Source of the DNA: Alligator mississippiensis
Lineage: Eukaryota; Chordata; Crocodylia; Alligatoridae
Direction: 5' to 3'
NCBI RefSeq assembly: GCF_030867095.1
Contig: NC_081831.1
Span: 69,640,716-69,704,715, forward strand
Length of the DNA: 64,000 bases
Below, piece after piece: positions 11,643 to 23,224 of this stretch. The notes beneath the pieces are model-generated. The model made no database searches and was not told the origin of the DNA. It saw only the letters and a list, made by a program, of their open reading frames with translations. Both the position numbers and the translations under genes were made by a program. Each line of letters begins with the position of its first letter. Position 1 is the first letter of the stretch.

Positions 11643-12160
11643 GAGTATAGGCTGTAGCCATGTTGGTCTAAGGACATAGGCAGACAAGGTTCTTTGGATA
11701 AATCTGATATCTTTCATTAGATCAACTAAAATAGTTGGAAAATTTCTTCTTTGCAAGCTTTTGGGAATAGATACCCTTCATCAGGCTGAGGAAGCATCTG
11801 CAGTTGGTGTGTGCTTGTCCTGGATGGAAGGAATAGTAAAGAAGCCAGAAGCTGGGCTGCGTGCAAGACTGGCAGTCGGTGAGGATGTAAGTTGAGGAGT
11901 CGGTGGGAACTCCAATCTGTCTCTCACCCACTGACTCCTCAATTTACAGATTCGCTGACTACCTATCTCGCATGCAGACCAGCCTCTGGCTTCTTTACTA
12001 TTCCTTCTATCCAGGAAGAGCACACACCAACTGCAGAGACTTCCTCAGCCTGATGAAGGGTATCTATTCCCAAAAGCTTTGCAAAGAAGAAATTGTTCAA
12101 CTATTTGAGTTGGTCTAATAAAAGATATCAGATTTACCCAAAGAACCTTGTCTGATAAGT
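11643..12160. mobile_element. Large foldback MITE with ~225-nt inverted arms
   Basis: The arms are about 11682-11907 and 11924-12153. They begin agacaaggttctttgg and end with its complement, and only about 16 nt separate them. Diagnostic pieces are 'gatatctttcattagatcaac', 'gcaagcttttgggaatagata' and 'cccttcatcaggctgaggaag', each present again inverted in the right arm. The flank at 11647-11680 (gctgtagccatgttggtct) also looks repetitive. All open frames here are by-products of the inverted repeat. A related single-arm fragment lies at 42757-42920. Confidence 0.8.
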
Positions 12161-14117
12161 AAGCTAGTATTTTGTCTAACCAGCTTGGATGAGATGCAAT
12201 TATTACTATTTTTAGATGTTCAGAGGGAAGGGCAACTAGAGCAGAACTGATCTGAGTCCAGGAGCCATCCTGCTGGCATATTGTCTCGTGGCCCTGAGAA
12301 CCAGCACAGGATGTGCCCTTCATAGCTTCTCTGTTGCCCCAAGAAGTACTGGCAGTTTCCAGTTCATGGTCCATATGTAATACGTGTGCCCTTGCCTTAG
12401 GTGTCTAGCAACTTCCCCAAGCCAGAACACTGTCTGATGCTGGGGAGCTCCAGAATGTGCATTAGTCATGCTCCAGTCATGACAATGCAAGAAGGATGTA
12501 GTATCTGTAGCCCAGGTGCAGTAGTGGACAACAGATTATCGGCTTTTTTTCTATCCAGTAGCTCCAAAGATGCAAGGTCAGCATCATCTCTGTAGTATCT
12601 ACAAAGTCATCACTCTTGGAAGATAATACATGGCTTCTGAAAGAAATAGGGGGATTTAAAAGCTAATACTAACTATTAGCAGCACAAACATTCGAAGCGG
12701 TAGCAACAACATTAGGAAAGGCTTGTCAACTTTAAGTTACTCCAGTTGTCGCAGTATGGTTAATCTTTAAATGCTCTTGTGTTCTGGCTCATGAATGGGT
12801 AGGAATGATTTCAAACTATTGGATTTGACTGTGTTTTGTGATCTGTGGTATCTATAACTTGTGGGTACACAAGTCCAAGCTTCACTATATCTCTGTTTAA
12901 ATATTATTTTTCTTTTTCTAGAGAGAATTTCTCTAGCCACTGCTCATATTGGAAATAAAGGTGGAGTGGATTAATTTAATATAATTATGTGGGATATTCT
13001 TTTAAAGTTATGATAAAATGATGAATCTGGGATGGAGACTTTAATAACAGCTGGTGCCTAACTCCCCTTGCCTAACTGTGCCACTGAATGCCTACCTACT
13101 TCTCTGTCCACTGATCCCCCAAATACAGAAAAGAGTTAACATCTTGACTGATGCACCTGGGATCCTCTGTGTGCGTAAATTTGTGTGTACACACATTTCA
13201 AAATGAGTCCCATGTTGATGAAGTTCTTCTGTGTGATTGTGCTGTTGTTTATTTCATAATTGATTTGGAATGACAAATCTGTTTCTATTTGTCATATTTC
13301 TGTGTAGAAATAAATAGTGGCAATAAACAAAGTTTTAATGTCTCCTGAGGAAGTTTAACCGGAATGAAATTATGAGATCACTGTTCAATAGCATATGGGA
13401 TATTTTTTTTTCTTCTTTTTCCCATGTGGAATAGTCTTTCCAAGAGAAATCTGCTTCCATAAGCTTGAAGGTCTCTCTGCACCATTTTAGATTCTGTGCA
13501 AATCTTTAAACATCGTTGTACACACAGTGTTTCAACAAACAATTCATTTATTTAGCACATCACTCGAAATGTCCCATCTGCTTCATTTGCCCTTTATGAA
13601 TCTTCTGACTTAGGCTTTAAAAGGAAATGCAAGTAGTTACTTTGAAATAAATTTTCAAATCCCACGAGAGTGTGAAGACTATCTTTTGATTGGCACTACT
13701 ATATATTTCTGTAGGGAGTATGCGCTGACCATAGAGACCTATCTTCTTCTACAATGTGCCAATCAACTCAACATTTGCTGCCTTTCTTTCTTCTAACAAC
13801 ATTACTATTTTATGTCCTATTCCATTTTGACTAACAACACATTATTTTTTCAATGAATTCCTCTTCTGTTTAACTCTTTCCAAGTACCAGCCCTTTCATC
13901 TCAACTTTTCCTTTCTTTGTGACAACCTCATTCCAGAAAAAAACTGATTGGCAGGTTATTAACCACAATATTGTCTTCACAGTTTGCATTACCACTGAGT
14001 GGTCAGAGGAAGCAATAAGTTCCTTATGCTGAGGTCAGCATTTCAACGCGATAGGCTGACTATCTATGGGATGTAACATACTGTGGCCAGGTACAGGAGT
14101 TATGCTTATTGTATACT
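12161..14117. other. Unique AT-rich non-coding DNA
   Basis: No gene or recognised repeat. Short A/T homopolymers occur (for example near 13400-13410), with no conserved coding pattern. Confidence 0.5.
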
Positions 14118-14362
14118 AGGCATGCAGAAAGCGCTCTACAGCTGTAACTGAACAGATGGTCAGGGCACATAGAGCTCTGTAAAAATGGTGGATCCCTCTC
14201 TAAGATAGCCCTGGATAGACACGGTAGCAGACTTCAGTGCTGTAGGTTAGAGTGCTGTAATGAGCATCTGTACCAGATCTCATTGTGACCCATGGTAGGT
14301 CATGTTGCACTGGCAACCCATGTGGCTTTGCAGCACCCCGCTCACCTATCCTCCTAGGCATG
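14118..14362 (+). repeat. Unclassified interspersed repeat, copy A
   Basis: The run from 'gcagaaagcgctctacagc' through 'ctgtaaaaatggtggatcc', 'ctctaagata.ccctggat' and 'actggcaacccatg.ggcttt' is clearly homologous to the reverse complement of about 29860-30125. Two diverged copies in opposite orientation show an interspersed repeat. I see no coding content and no recognised family. Confidence 0.75.
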
Positions 14363-14660
14363 GGTGACTGGTGCCTCCTGAGTCGGGGGGGGGGGGGGGC
14401 ACAGTTTGTGGGCAGCAGCCTCAGTGGTGGGGTGATGAGCAGCAACCATCTGCAGAAGCTGGCAGCAGCGGGGAGGGAGAGTGCAAGCAGCAATCACCTG
14501 GAGAAGCTTGCAGCAGCATGTACCCCTCCCCCCCCATGCCCCCTACCAGTCACCTATGGTCCCAGGGCCACACTCTAGCTTTGGCCAGAGCTCATGTGGT
14601 CTACCCGACTGATGAGCTGACCCCACCCCCGGGCTGTCACTGACAGGAGTCAGTGAAGGC
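14363..14660. repeat. GC-rich stretch with poly(G) run
   Basis: A 15-G run at 14385-14399 opens a GC-rich stretch with repeated 'aagct.gcagcag' elements near 14455-14520. The overlapping open frames on both strands are low-complexity. It may be the interior of the element whose other half is 14118-14362. Confidence 0.4.
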
Positions 14661-15639
14661 TTTGTTTCCAGTTCTACCTGTGTCCTCCCTCCAGATAGTA
14701 TAGATCCATCCATAGAAAGAAAACTGCTTATTACTGAATTTTTCTTATTGAATATTGTCATGGGTGCAGGTGAGCAAGTGCAGAATGTGGGTCTGCTGCT
14801 ATTTTGCCTCTGCTCAGTTAACCTATCTTAAGAAATGATTCATCTTCACTGATTTCTGGCAATGGGCACGTTCTCTAATGGAAGTAAAAAATGAACACAC
14901 CCAGAATGTACACCAGCATACACTAATATGTAGCATCACTACTTTCTGACTTATCTGGGAAAAATGAATGCTTGTGTAAAATGTAGATTGTGAGAAATTT
15001 GCACTGCCTGTGCTAAATACAGGATGCAGGACCAGAGATCCATGAGTCCAGCTCACAGACACAAAATCCCAGAAATCTTGCATGCATTCAATAGCCCATA
15101 AAGAAGCAGGGAGTAATTCTCTGTTCTCATGTCTTAAAGTCAATTTTTAAGAATTCTGATTGCTTGAATAATGGTTTGGAGCCATGTGCACATTATAGAA
15201 AGCTGGTACAGTGGCTGAGGTATGTTTCTAGGAGTCCCACAGATACATACATTAGGGCAGCTAGGTCCAGGACCTCTGGTTTTGTCAAGCCCTTGCACTG
15301 TTTATTTTATTAATCACCATTTTTCAATTAACTTTCCTGGCTATATGAATATTAATAGCCAATGGTCTTGCTAGCCTTAATATAGCATCTCCTTCTTATA
15401 GCAGCTCCCCCATTTAGGAAAAAAAAAACAACCCTGTGCGAGAGAGTGTCTATAACGTTCCCCTTAGGAAAAACCTTAGATTCTTCAGTGAGAGGAGAGG
15501 AAAATTTCCCCACCTTCCCAATCTGGTGCCTGCAAGGAAGCAGTGGTTTGATTTTTTTTTTTTTTTTTTTTTTTTCTTTCTGAATCCAGATTCCCTAAAT
15601 AACAGAGTCACTGTCCTGACACCCTAGTGAATGGGGACA
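14661..15639. other. Non-coding DNA with a 24-bp poly(T) run
   Basis: The only structured feature is a T run at 15552-15575. I looked for a SINE or retrocopy tail attached to it and saw none. No gene is visible. Confidence 0.5.
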
Positions 15640-15715
15640 GTCAGATTGTCCCTGTTGCTGGCTCATGCCCCAGAAAGGATGACTGAGGGTTCTGACAGAT
15701 GAGCAGCTCCCCTCT

Positions 15716-15753
15716 GTAACTCATGGTGCTTTACAGAAAGTGCCATGAGTTAC
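15716..15753. repeat. Short near-perfect hairpin next to palindromic MITE copy 2
   Basis: Arms 15716-15732 and 15737-15753 (gtaactcatgg....ttt and its complement) pair with two mismatches and a 4-nt loop. The core matches the hairpin at 6446-6481. Confidence 0.85.
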
Positions 15754-16137
15754 AACAAGCTCCCTGACTTAACAGAGGTTTGTTGTTTGTTTGGGGGGGA
15801 GGGGAGAATCAAGCTCCACTTTGGAGCTGATCCAGGAGAGAGAGGCTGCATGTCTGAAGCCCCTCTCCCCCAGCTTCAATGCTGTCTTCAAGATGGGAGA
15901 GAGGAGATGGCAGGGAAGGGAGCTCCAGTCTGGGGTTTGCCCAGCCTTTAAGGTGGGGAGGGTGGATTGGAGCCCCCTTTACGTCAGGGGGCAGTCCACC
16001 TTCCCTTTGCTTCAAGCACAGCACCATTCTGAAGACAGCGCTGATGGTGGGGCTGCGTTGATGCATCCCAGCCCCGCTAACACGCAGGGACAAACAGAAG
16101 TTAATGGAGGCTCTTTGCTTTGAAGTGCATTCATCTG

Positions 16138-16158
16138 AACCCTCATTAAATGTGGGTT
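16138..16158. repeat. Second short hairpin of palindromic MITE copy 2
   Basis: The segment aaccctcattaaatgtgggtt folds on itself with imperfect 8-9-nt arms. It corresponds to aatcctcattgtatgagggtt at 6034-6054 in copy 1, so the position as well as the fold is shared. Confidence 0.6.
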
Positions 16159-16175
16159 AATTTGTCATGTGATCA

Positions 16176-18210
16176 GGCACTTTTATAGCACTCTGCTTCA
16201 CCTTTTCTTTGAAATACAGCATGCTGAATTAAAATAACACTATGGGGACAAATGAATTTCTGTTTTCCTATTTTTACAGTAATGCTGCACTAATCTGTAA
16301 TATAATTATCCTCTTCAGATATACAGGAATTATCCTTGCTTGCAAAGTTGGCTTTCCTTCTACCATGAAGTTCAGGTGGAAGCATTATAATGCCCATTAT
16401 GATGTGAGATTTGAGTACTTCCTAAATCTGGAAATGGCCTAGTGGAACAGCATGCAAATGACAGGAGTTCAGAAGCCAGCATATGTCAATAGACATAAAG
16501 GAGAAAAATAGCTTTTCAAGAAATGGGTGGATAAAGGTGATGCTAAGCTTTTATATATATCTGGTAGGAATTTTAAGAGTAACTCGAGATGAAGATGTTG
16601 GCTTGTTTGTTACAATATAAACATCAAGTGGATTCGCTCATTAACTGTGGACTCTAAATCTAAGGGAGGTGGATCTTACTCGTTTTTGCTTTGAAAAGCC
16701 CATCTGAAAAAAACCTCCTTTTGCTGATATCTTTATCAGCCAGAAAAGAAAAAAAGGAACTGGGAACTTAACCTGTGATTCTCTAATCAGTTTTATTAAC
16801 TAATTTTAAAACTAATTTTAAAACTTTAAAACTAGGTCCATTAACCTATTTAGAATAACACTCTTATTCATTCATCCCAGAGTGCAGTTGGTTCCATTTT
16901 TCAGCATCAGTCATAAATGATGCAATAGTGGCATGTATTATGAAGAAAATTTTACCATCAAATCTCCGCATACTATGCATCAGGCTACAATTTATTCTCC
17001 TAAAAGAAATGTCATGTTTTCTCAGATTGCTTAGTTCTGGCTCATGCCTTCTCTATAAAGATCATCACTGAGTAGACTAAATGGAACAACTAAATGGATA
17101 GCCTTTTTTGGAAAGTAGTTATTTGGAATAGTCCATCTAACAGTGAAAGTTAAATAATAGCATTCATTTCACACAGTATAAGATATAGGTAGTAGAGCAC
17201 TATCAACCTGAGTATAAACAATTGTTTATACTCTTAATATTTATAGCTTCTAGGTAGGTTAGAAATTGAAATAGGATTTAAACTGTTTTAAAAATTTAGT
17301 GGTACAAATTTCAGTAAATTTCAATGAAATATGCTGATCAGATTCATGGACACATTTTAAAACAGAAGGAAAAAGAAATAAATATTGTATACATCATGTC
17401 TTTGTGAAGGTCCAAGTTATTTAGCTACAACGCCAGTTCTTTAACCATCACTGCATGTAGATGATGTGTACAATGAAAATGTATGGAGTTCAGCATCAGT
17501 TGCTACAAAAGTTCAAATGGATAATGAATTAAAAAAAAAGCTGGATGATGTTTAAAATTGCTGATGCAACAAGCGTAAAGTCCAGCTATTGTGCCTCTCT
17601 CTCCTTCTCTCCCTTTCAGTCCCAAATGGTATTTTCTGACACAACATTCTTACCAAGGTAAAATATTATATTAATAATTAATGCATCCTTACTTTCAAAT
17701 ACCTTGAGGAATATTCCTCTGTAATTCTTTGTCAAAGGTAATAACTGTCTGGGAATCAGAAGCAGAGAAGAAAATAGCTTGTGGTGCTATGAACATTTTG
17801 ATGCTTACTTGATTCTCTAATCCTGATTCAATGCCTAAGGTATTTGACCGCTATAAAAATACATTCTTTGACAGATTTCTAGGGGGGTGTAAATCAATTG
17901 GTTTAAGGTTTTTTATTAAATTCATTTGCTTAACCAAAACCTAAACATAATGGGAGTTCAAAAAGAACTGTTTAGCTTCCAGGGACTTTCTGAATATTTT
18001 TATGTCCTAGGATCTTTGCCATATACAGAAAATATGATGAGAGCTCTCCTTTTTACGTGAGTAATGAGCTTTACCTTATTTCTCCAAAGGACAGCATAAA
18101 TAATTTCTAAAATATCATTTTATGCTAATATCTTAGCAATGCTGCTGAACTGAGAGGGTTGTTAAAAAAAAAAAGTGTAAGCAGTTGTATGTATGCTGAT
18201 ATGTGAAGGG
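16176..18210. other. Unique AT-rich non-coding DNA
   Basis: No gene or identified repeat. Notable only for long A/T-rich tracts and a short TA run near 16552-16560. Confidence 0.5.
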
Positions 18211-18214
18211 AGGA

Positions 18215-18405
18215 CTGGTAGTCTAGTAGTTTGGCCTACATGTGACCTGAATTTTGTTTAACATTTGACAGACTTGGAGTGTCAATTTAGACAGATCACT
18301 CATACGAATCCTCCTACATTAGTACATTATTTTAGAAGTTTTGGGGTATTAACCCTTTAATATCTGTAAAGTATCTTGAGCTGTATAGATGGAAGGCTTT
18401 ATATA
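18215..18405 (+). repeat. Degraded MIR/CORE-SINE-like fragment
   Basis: The start 'ggactggtagtctagtagttt' resembles the tRNA-related head of amniote MIR-like SINEs. The end 'gtaaagtatcttgagctgtatagatggaaggctttatatag' resembles their tail. The middle is poorly preserved. The assignment rests on recognition of these two ends only. Confidence 0.4.
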
Positions 18406-18937
18406 GATTCAAAATATAACTGTTTATTCATTGAGATATAGATGTATGCATGTACCTTACACATACATTTTTTATAACGTTAGGTCTTTATTTATTATGT
18501 ATATTTGGGAGGTGAAATCCCCTTCCATTTAAATCTCTGGTAAAGCTCCCTGGGACTCTAGTGAGAAAATGACTAAGATTGCAGATAAATTAGGCCAATC
18601 TTAATTTTTCCCTCTGAAGCATATGCATTATTATATAGTCTTTTAAATCATTATAGTAATATATCTGCTGTTACCCTTCATATTGTATTACAGACCAATT
18701 TCTTTCCATCCTTAAGCTAAATTTCTGACAGTATTGAATATAAGGGGATAGGCTGTGGCCATACACGCAAGCCATTCGCACATTCTCCCCCCGGGTGGAT
18801 TAATGATGAACTTCCTTAGCACATATACATACATGCTTTGGCCTCATCCAGTAATTTTCTATGTAATTCTTTCTGTCTTCTGCTGGGCGTTGCAGTGGTA
18901 CAAACTCATAGGGTTGGGGCTACATGGCACGCCATTT
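18406..18937. other. Unique AT-rich non-coding DNA
   Basis: No gene or identified repeat before the hAT-like element at 18946. Confidence 0.45.
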
Positions 18938-19139
18938 CTATATGGCAGTGGTGTTCTCAATCTTTTTAGATGCAAGGAACACTTGTACATCTAATGAAAA
19001 TTGGCCATTTTTGCAGTTTAATTGTGTCGTGTAGTACATGTGCAGGGGCTTTTTACAATTTAAATGAGTTTGTTACATTGCAAACTAAACCACATGCCCT
19101 TGCAGTTCAGGTTGCAATGCAGTTATTTGTAATGTTGCA

Positions 19140-20160
19140 GCCTTTTGACAGCTTGCCCTCTGCTGCGGGAGAGGCGGGCTGTGGGCAGAAGTGTGAGGGG
19201 CTGATCCTTTTTTTGTGTGTGGAGCCTGCCCCTGTCTCCCACGGCAGGGAGTTGAGCTGCCAGTGGGCTGAGCAGCCCCTGAGCTATGGGGGGTCCTAAT
19301 CCTTCCTTCCATGGTGGTGTAGCCCCCCAGGGCCTCCCAGGTGGGCAGCTAGTGGGTGCCGCCAACCCGGGTGACACCAGGGGGCTTTGCCATGGTGGAG
19401 GGAAGGATCAGGGCCCACCACAGCTCAGGATGCACTGGGAGCTCACCTCCCAGCCAGGGGAGAGGCAGGCAGGGTCTGCAGGAAAAAGAGATCAGGTCCT
19501 TCACCACTTCCCCCAAACTTCTCCAGCAGAGCTAGTCTGTGTGAGTTGCCACCGGGCCATACAGCCCCTGAGCTACAGGGGGACCCGGTCCTTCCCTCCA
19601 CAGTGGTGGTTCCCCCTGCCTCACCTGGGTGGGGAGTTAACTTCAAAGGTGCTGTCCCAGCTTGCAGGCATCGCCTGCTGGATCCAACTCCTCCCCAAGC
19701 CCACATGGGGAGTAGCAACCAGAGGGTTTCCAGCACATAGACTCAGGAAGATTTGGATCCCTGCAGCTCAGGGGCTGTGTGGCCTAGGGCGGCTTGTGCA
19801 GGCAAGCTCCACTGGGAGAAAAAAGCAGTAAATGTCCTGATCCCTTTTGTTTGTTTTTTTCCCTGTGAAGCCTGGCTGCCTCTCCCCCAGCTGGGGGGCC
19901 CCAGTAGGCCAGCAGGCCCTGTGCTGCAGGGGGTCCCAGTACTTTCCTCCACCATGGTGGCACCCAGTAGGTGGGTGCTGCCTGAGCTGGGGGAATACCC
20001 GTCCACTAGCAGCCCACTCAGGCAGCCCCGGGGGGCGCTGCTGCCACGGAAGGAAGGACCTGGGCCCCCAACAGCTCAGGGGATGCTTGGCCTGCTGACA
20101 ACTTGCCTCTTTGCTGTGGGAGATGCAGGCAGGTTCTGGGGGTGGGGTGGGAAAAGGATC
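19140..20160. repeat. Alternating direct/inverted GC-rich modules
   Basis: The core 'gcccctgagcta..gggg..cc..tccttcc..cca..gtggtg' appears near 19278, again near 19563, and in a looser version near 19917. Inverted versions ('ccatggtggagggaaggatcagggccca..cacagctcagg') occur near 19391 and 20044. The result is a mosaic able to fold on itself in several ways. It is probably repeated internal duplication inside the host transposon. Confidence 0.65.
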
Positions 20161-20188
20161 AGGCCCCTTGCTGTAACAGTGATGGAAG

Positions 20189-20253
20189 CTCCTAAATTGA
20201 AACGGTGTGTTTTTAATCATCACAATTAGAAACGCACCATTTCAATTTAGGGG
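20189..20253. repeat. 26-nt-arm hairpin
   Basis: Arms 20189-20214 and 20228-20253 (ctcctaaattgaaacggtg... and its complement) pair with only about four mismatches over 26 nt around a 13-nt loop. It lies between the GC-rich modules and the right end of the hAT-like element. Confidence 0.88.
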
Positions 20254-20552
20254 ACTAAACTCCTGTCATATATACAAGTGCCCAAGGAGCCCTCAGAAAA
20301 TGCAAGCTGTTAGCTTTTTTTGACTTTGGAAAAATAGTAAAGCAATTCTTCTGTTCCAAAGAACTCAGACCAAAAGTACTTGGAAAGTTTTTGACATTTT
20401 GAATTCCCATGTGGAATCTTAGCGTTTATCTTGTGCATCATGTATAGTTGTTTTCATACATAACAGTACTAATACCATGTGGCTTCCTGCAACAACCTTA
20501 AAAGGTACCCCAGAGTGGTATGGCAAGCTGATTGAGAATCACTGCCAAATGG

Positions 20553-23194
20553 CGTCTTCCTGTAGAAGCCAGGTAGGACAGGGGTTTCCTTTTCCCCATC
20601 TCCTTTCATTGCACCACTGCAGTTTGACCCTCTCTGGGTATGTCCAGGCATTTGCTGCACTGCTAGTTTGTAGCACAGCAGTTTATTTTGACATTAGGAT
20701 CTTCTAGTGTAAAAAAAACAAATGCGCCAGAAAAAAACAGCATGGTGCACAAGCTGGTGGCACATGCTGCCCGCAACCAGAGCCTGGCCAGCCAGAGCCA
20801 CTCTCTGACTACTGGCCAGGTTCCATGTGCCCAGTTTGCCACTGCTATAGCCCCAGGAGGCATCAGGACCTCAGGTAAAGCTGCTAGGGCCAGTCCAGGT
20901 GCTGGCCGCACCTGGTCCCACCCATTTGTGCTGCTGTTGGACAAGTAACAGCAGCACAAATATGTGCCGCTGCTATTTGTCCCCAGGAAAATGCACATTC
21001 CCACTCATGGGGAGACACCCTCAATGTCTATTTGCTAACAAGAAAAATAGAACAAGTACTGACATTGTTGAATTAGAGAAGCATTTAATATAATGCAAAT
21101 TTTTACTATTATTTTTAATATCATTAAAGCATTTGATGCCTTCTGCAGACCCACAAAGCTAAATTTTAGAAAGAAAAAGTACTGTTGAAAAAGAAGAAAA
21201 CTGTTACGTTTTCTGGGAACTGGGAAAAGAACTAACTCTTTTCAGACTAGAAAACGTATAAAATAATAGCCAGATAAAAAAGGCAGAAAATTACTAGTTA
21301 GTGACAAGAAATGAATGAGGCTTCCTGGCCCATGTATCGCACAACTGTCATGTCCTAAAGTAATTAAAATTTGGTCAGTTTTGCAATTGGTAGGCTAATG
21401 ATGATATTGGTTTGGGTATCTTTTTGTATGCAGCTTAAATAAGTAATTGGCATCTAGAAATAATCAAGAGCGTGAGAAAATCCAAGGCTGGAGTTCAGAG
21501 AAATTCAACTGAGGTACATTTTTGTATCCATTAATATTAATGGGAAATCTCCCCAGAAATATTAATCTAAGATCAATCACATCAGGTAGGAAAGTAGAAA
21601 AAATATTCAGATTTAGCCCTGCCTATCCTGAATTTTGAATGGTATCATTTATCTAGTTGTCTTTGACCTAGAATTGTTCTGAATTCCATTGACAGCATTG
21701 TCCTTTCAACTACACAAGCACTGTAGATAGGTATGCAAGTATTTTGCTAGTTAATGATGTCCAGTATCTCAATTTAATCTGAATTTAATTTTATTTTCAT
21801 ACAGCAATTTTTTTGTGTGGACAGAAGCTTCTTGTCACAACTCTCATGTTTCTGAGTGTTCTTGTCCTTTGTAAAGACGTGATTATTCTTTTAGAGTCTG
21901 AAGGTTGTCAGAATTACAGTTTGTTCTCATTATGGTTGTTTAGTAGAGATTAAGTCCACAGAATTATAAAGAAATGTTAGCTACATGACTTGGAACAAAC
22001 ACTGTTTAACTACTTCTACTCTGTGGTGTTTTGACCATTTAAAAAAGCTTTGAGACAAGTTATCTTCATCCAATATTTACTTTTTTAAATAAAGGATACT
22101 CATAAGTACCTTTGTCAGTACATAACAAGGTTGTATCTGGACTCTGCTACATTGCAAGGTTGTGTCTGCAGTATGCTATACCTCTAGTCATGTACACTTG
22201 GGGAAAAGCAGGTGTGAAATACTTCGAAAACATTACGGCGGTGTGTCTCATTCACTTTGTCCAGGCTCAGATTGTCTAATAGGTGCAGTGTTGAATCCAG
22301 CTGTAGATCTATGCAAGTGTAACTGTGGTTAGCAATACCACAGTTACATTTGCATAGGTACATTTCCAGAGTGTTTCTCATTTTCAGCTTGCTTCCTGTC
22401 ATTTGATTGGAGCAACCAATTTATTTAGAGATTAATATCCTACAGATAGAGGAGTTCAGAAGGAGGGTTTGGGGGTACTTGAAAGCTTACTATTAAGGAC
22501 TTCTAAATACTAGGTCTTAAAACATGCTGGTGTTTTTTATAATATGTTGTACCTCATAATTCTTCTTCCCCATGTGTGCTCACCAGTGACCATAAGTTTT
22601 TGCATTCAAAGGACACATAATTTCACACTTGGAGAAACTCTCCTCAAAAGTTGTAAATGTCAGGGAAAAATTCATGAGCTGTGTGGGCTGGATTCCTAGT
22701 GAGGGCCACCAGGATGAGTAAATGGTACTGACGCACAGTAATTTGAATTCTGTCAGAGATTTTTATCATGGGCAATGAGCCTTTATGAAGTTGGTCTTGG
22801 AATAGAAGTCTGAAAGGTTCTTGGGAGAGAGACTTGCCTTTCTCAGCACCCTCTCAGCCTGCTCACCATCAGATTATCTTGCCCACTTTGGCCCCTGGTT
22901 CATATTTTTAGAATTAAAATATAAGAAAGAAGGTAATTGTAAACATCAAGGGCCAGATTGTTAGATGGTGTCCGTTACAATTTAGGTACATAGACTATAC
23001 TAACTGATTTGTAATTTTTTTGCAAAAGGAAAATTGGGCGAGGTTATCTCCTTGCCTAACACAGTATGTAATTGCATCTAGATGCTGCCACCATACAACT
23101 AATCATTAGAAACAATGTAGTAAACAAATTGACTAGGGACAGAAATTATACATAAACTGCTATAAATGATTGGAAACTGGTTCAAATCTGTAAC
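20553..23194. other. Mostly unique AT-rich DNA with one strong hairpin
   Basis: No gene is visible. A GC-richer patch at about 20750-21000 has overlapping open frames on both strands and may be an unrecognised repeat. A 20-nt-arm hairpin is at 22310-22356 (listed separately). The rest is unique AT-rich DNA. Confidence 0.45.
22310..22356. repeat. 20-nt-arm hairpin
   Basis: tatgcaagtgtaactgtggt (22310-22329) pairs with 22337-22356 with a single mismatch around a 7-nt loop. The flanks show no extended inverted repeat, so it is a compact hairpin rather than the end of a large foldback. Confidence 0.88.
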
Positions 23195-23224
23195 ACAACA
23201 GAAGTTGAGTGCACATAAGCCACT

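Larger units (their letters stand above)
15640..16175 (+). mobile_element. Palindromic MITE-like element, copy 2
   Basis: This is the same family as 6020-6500 but with the parts in reverse order. First comes a hairpin at 15716-15753, then a foldback, then a second hairpin at 16138-16158. In the foldback, 15891-15907 pairs with 16024-16039 and 15959-15977 pairs with 15986-16000. The right arm is shorter than the left, which suggests an internal deletion. The two copies are strongly diverged, so the family is old. Overlapping open frames at 15745-16123 on both strands reflect the inverted repeat. Confidence 0.65.
18946..20544. mobile_element. hAT-like non-autonomous DNA transposon (1.6 kb) with modular GC-rich interior
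   Basis: The left terminus CAGTGGTGTTCTCAATC and the right terminus, read inward as CAGTGATTCTCAATC, match the CAGTGGTTCTCAA type typical of hAT-Charlie-like elements. The flanking octamers ctatatgg (18938-18945) and ccaaatgg (20545-20552) agree at six of eight positions, fitting an aged 8-bp hAT duplication. There is no transposase. The interior (about 19140-20160) is GC-rich and made of alternating direct and inverted modules. A strong hairpin follows at 20189-20253. Overlapping 100-180-codon open frames on both strands are products of the GC-rich repeats. Confidence 0.7.

Noticed and set aside
15552..15575. Poly(T) run as the tail of a minus-strand retrocopy
   Set aside because: No recognisable gene body or SINE was visible beside the tract and no flanking duplication was found.
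19286..19831. 181-codon open frame (+)
   Set aside because: Lies wholly in the modular GC-rich interior of a hAT-like element. Stop codons are scarce there because of base composition.
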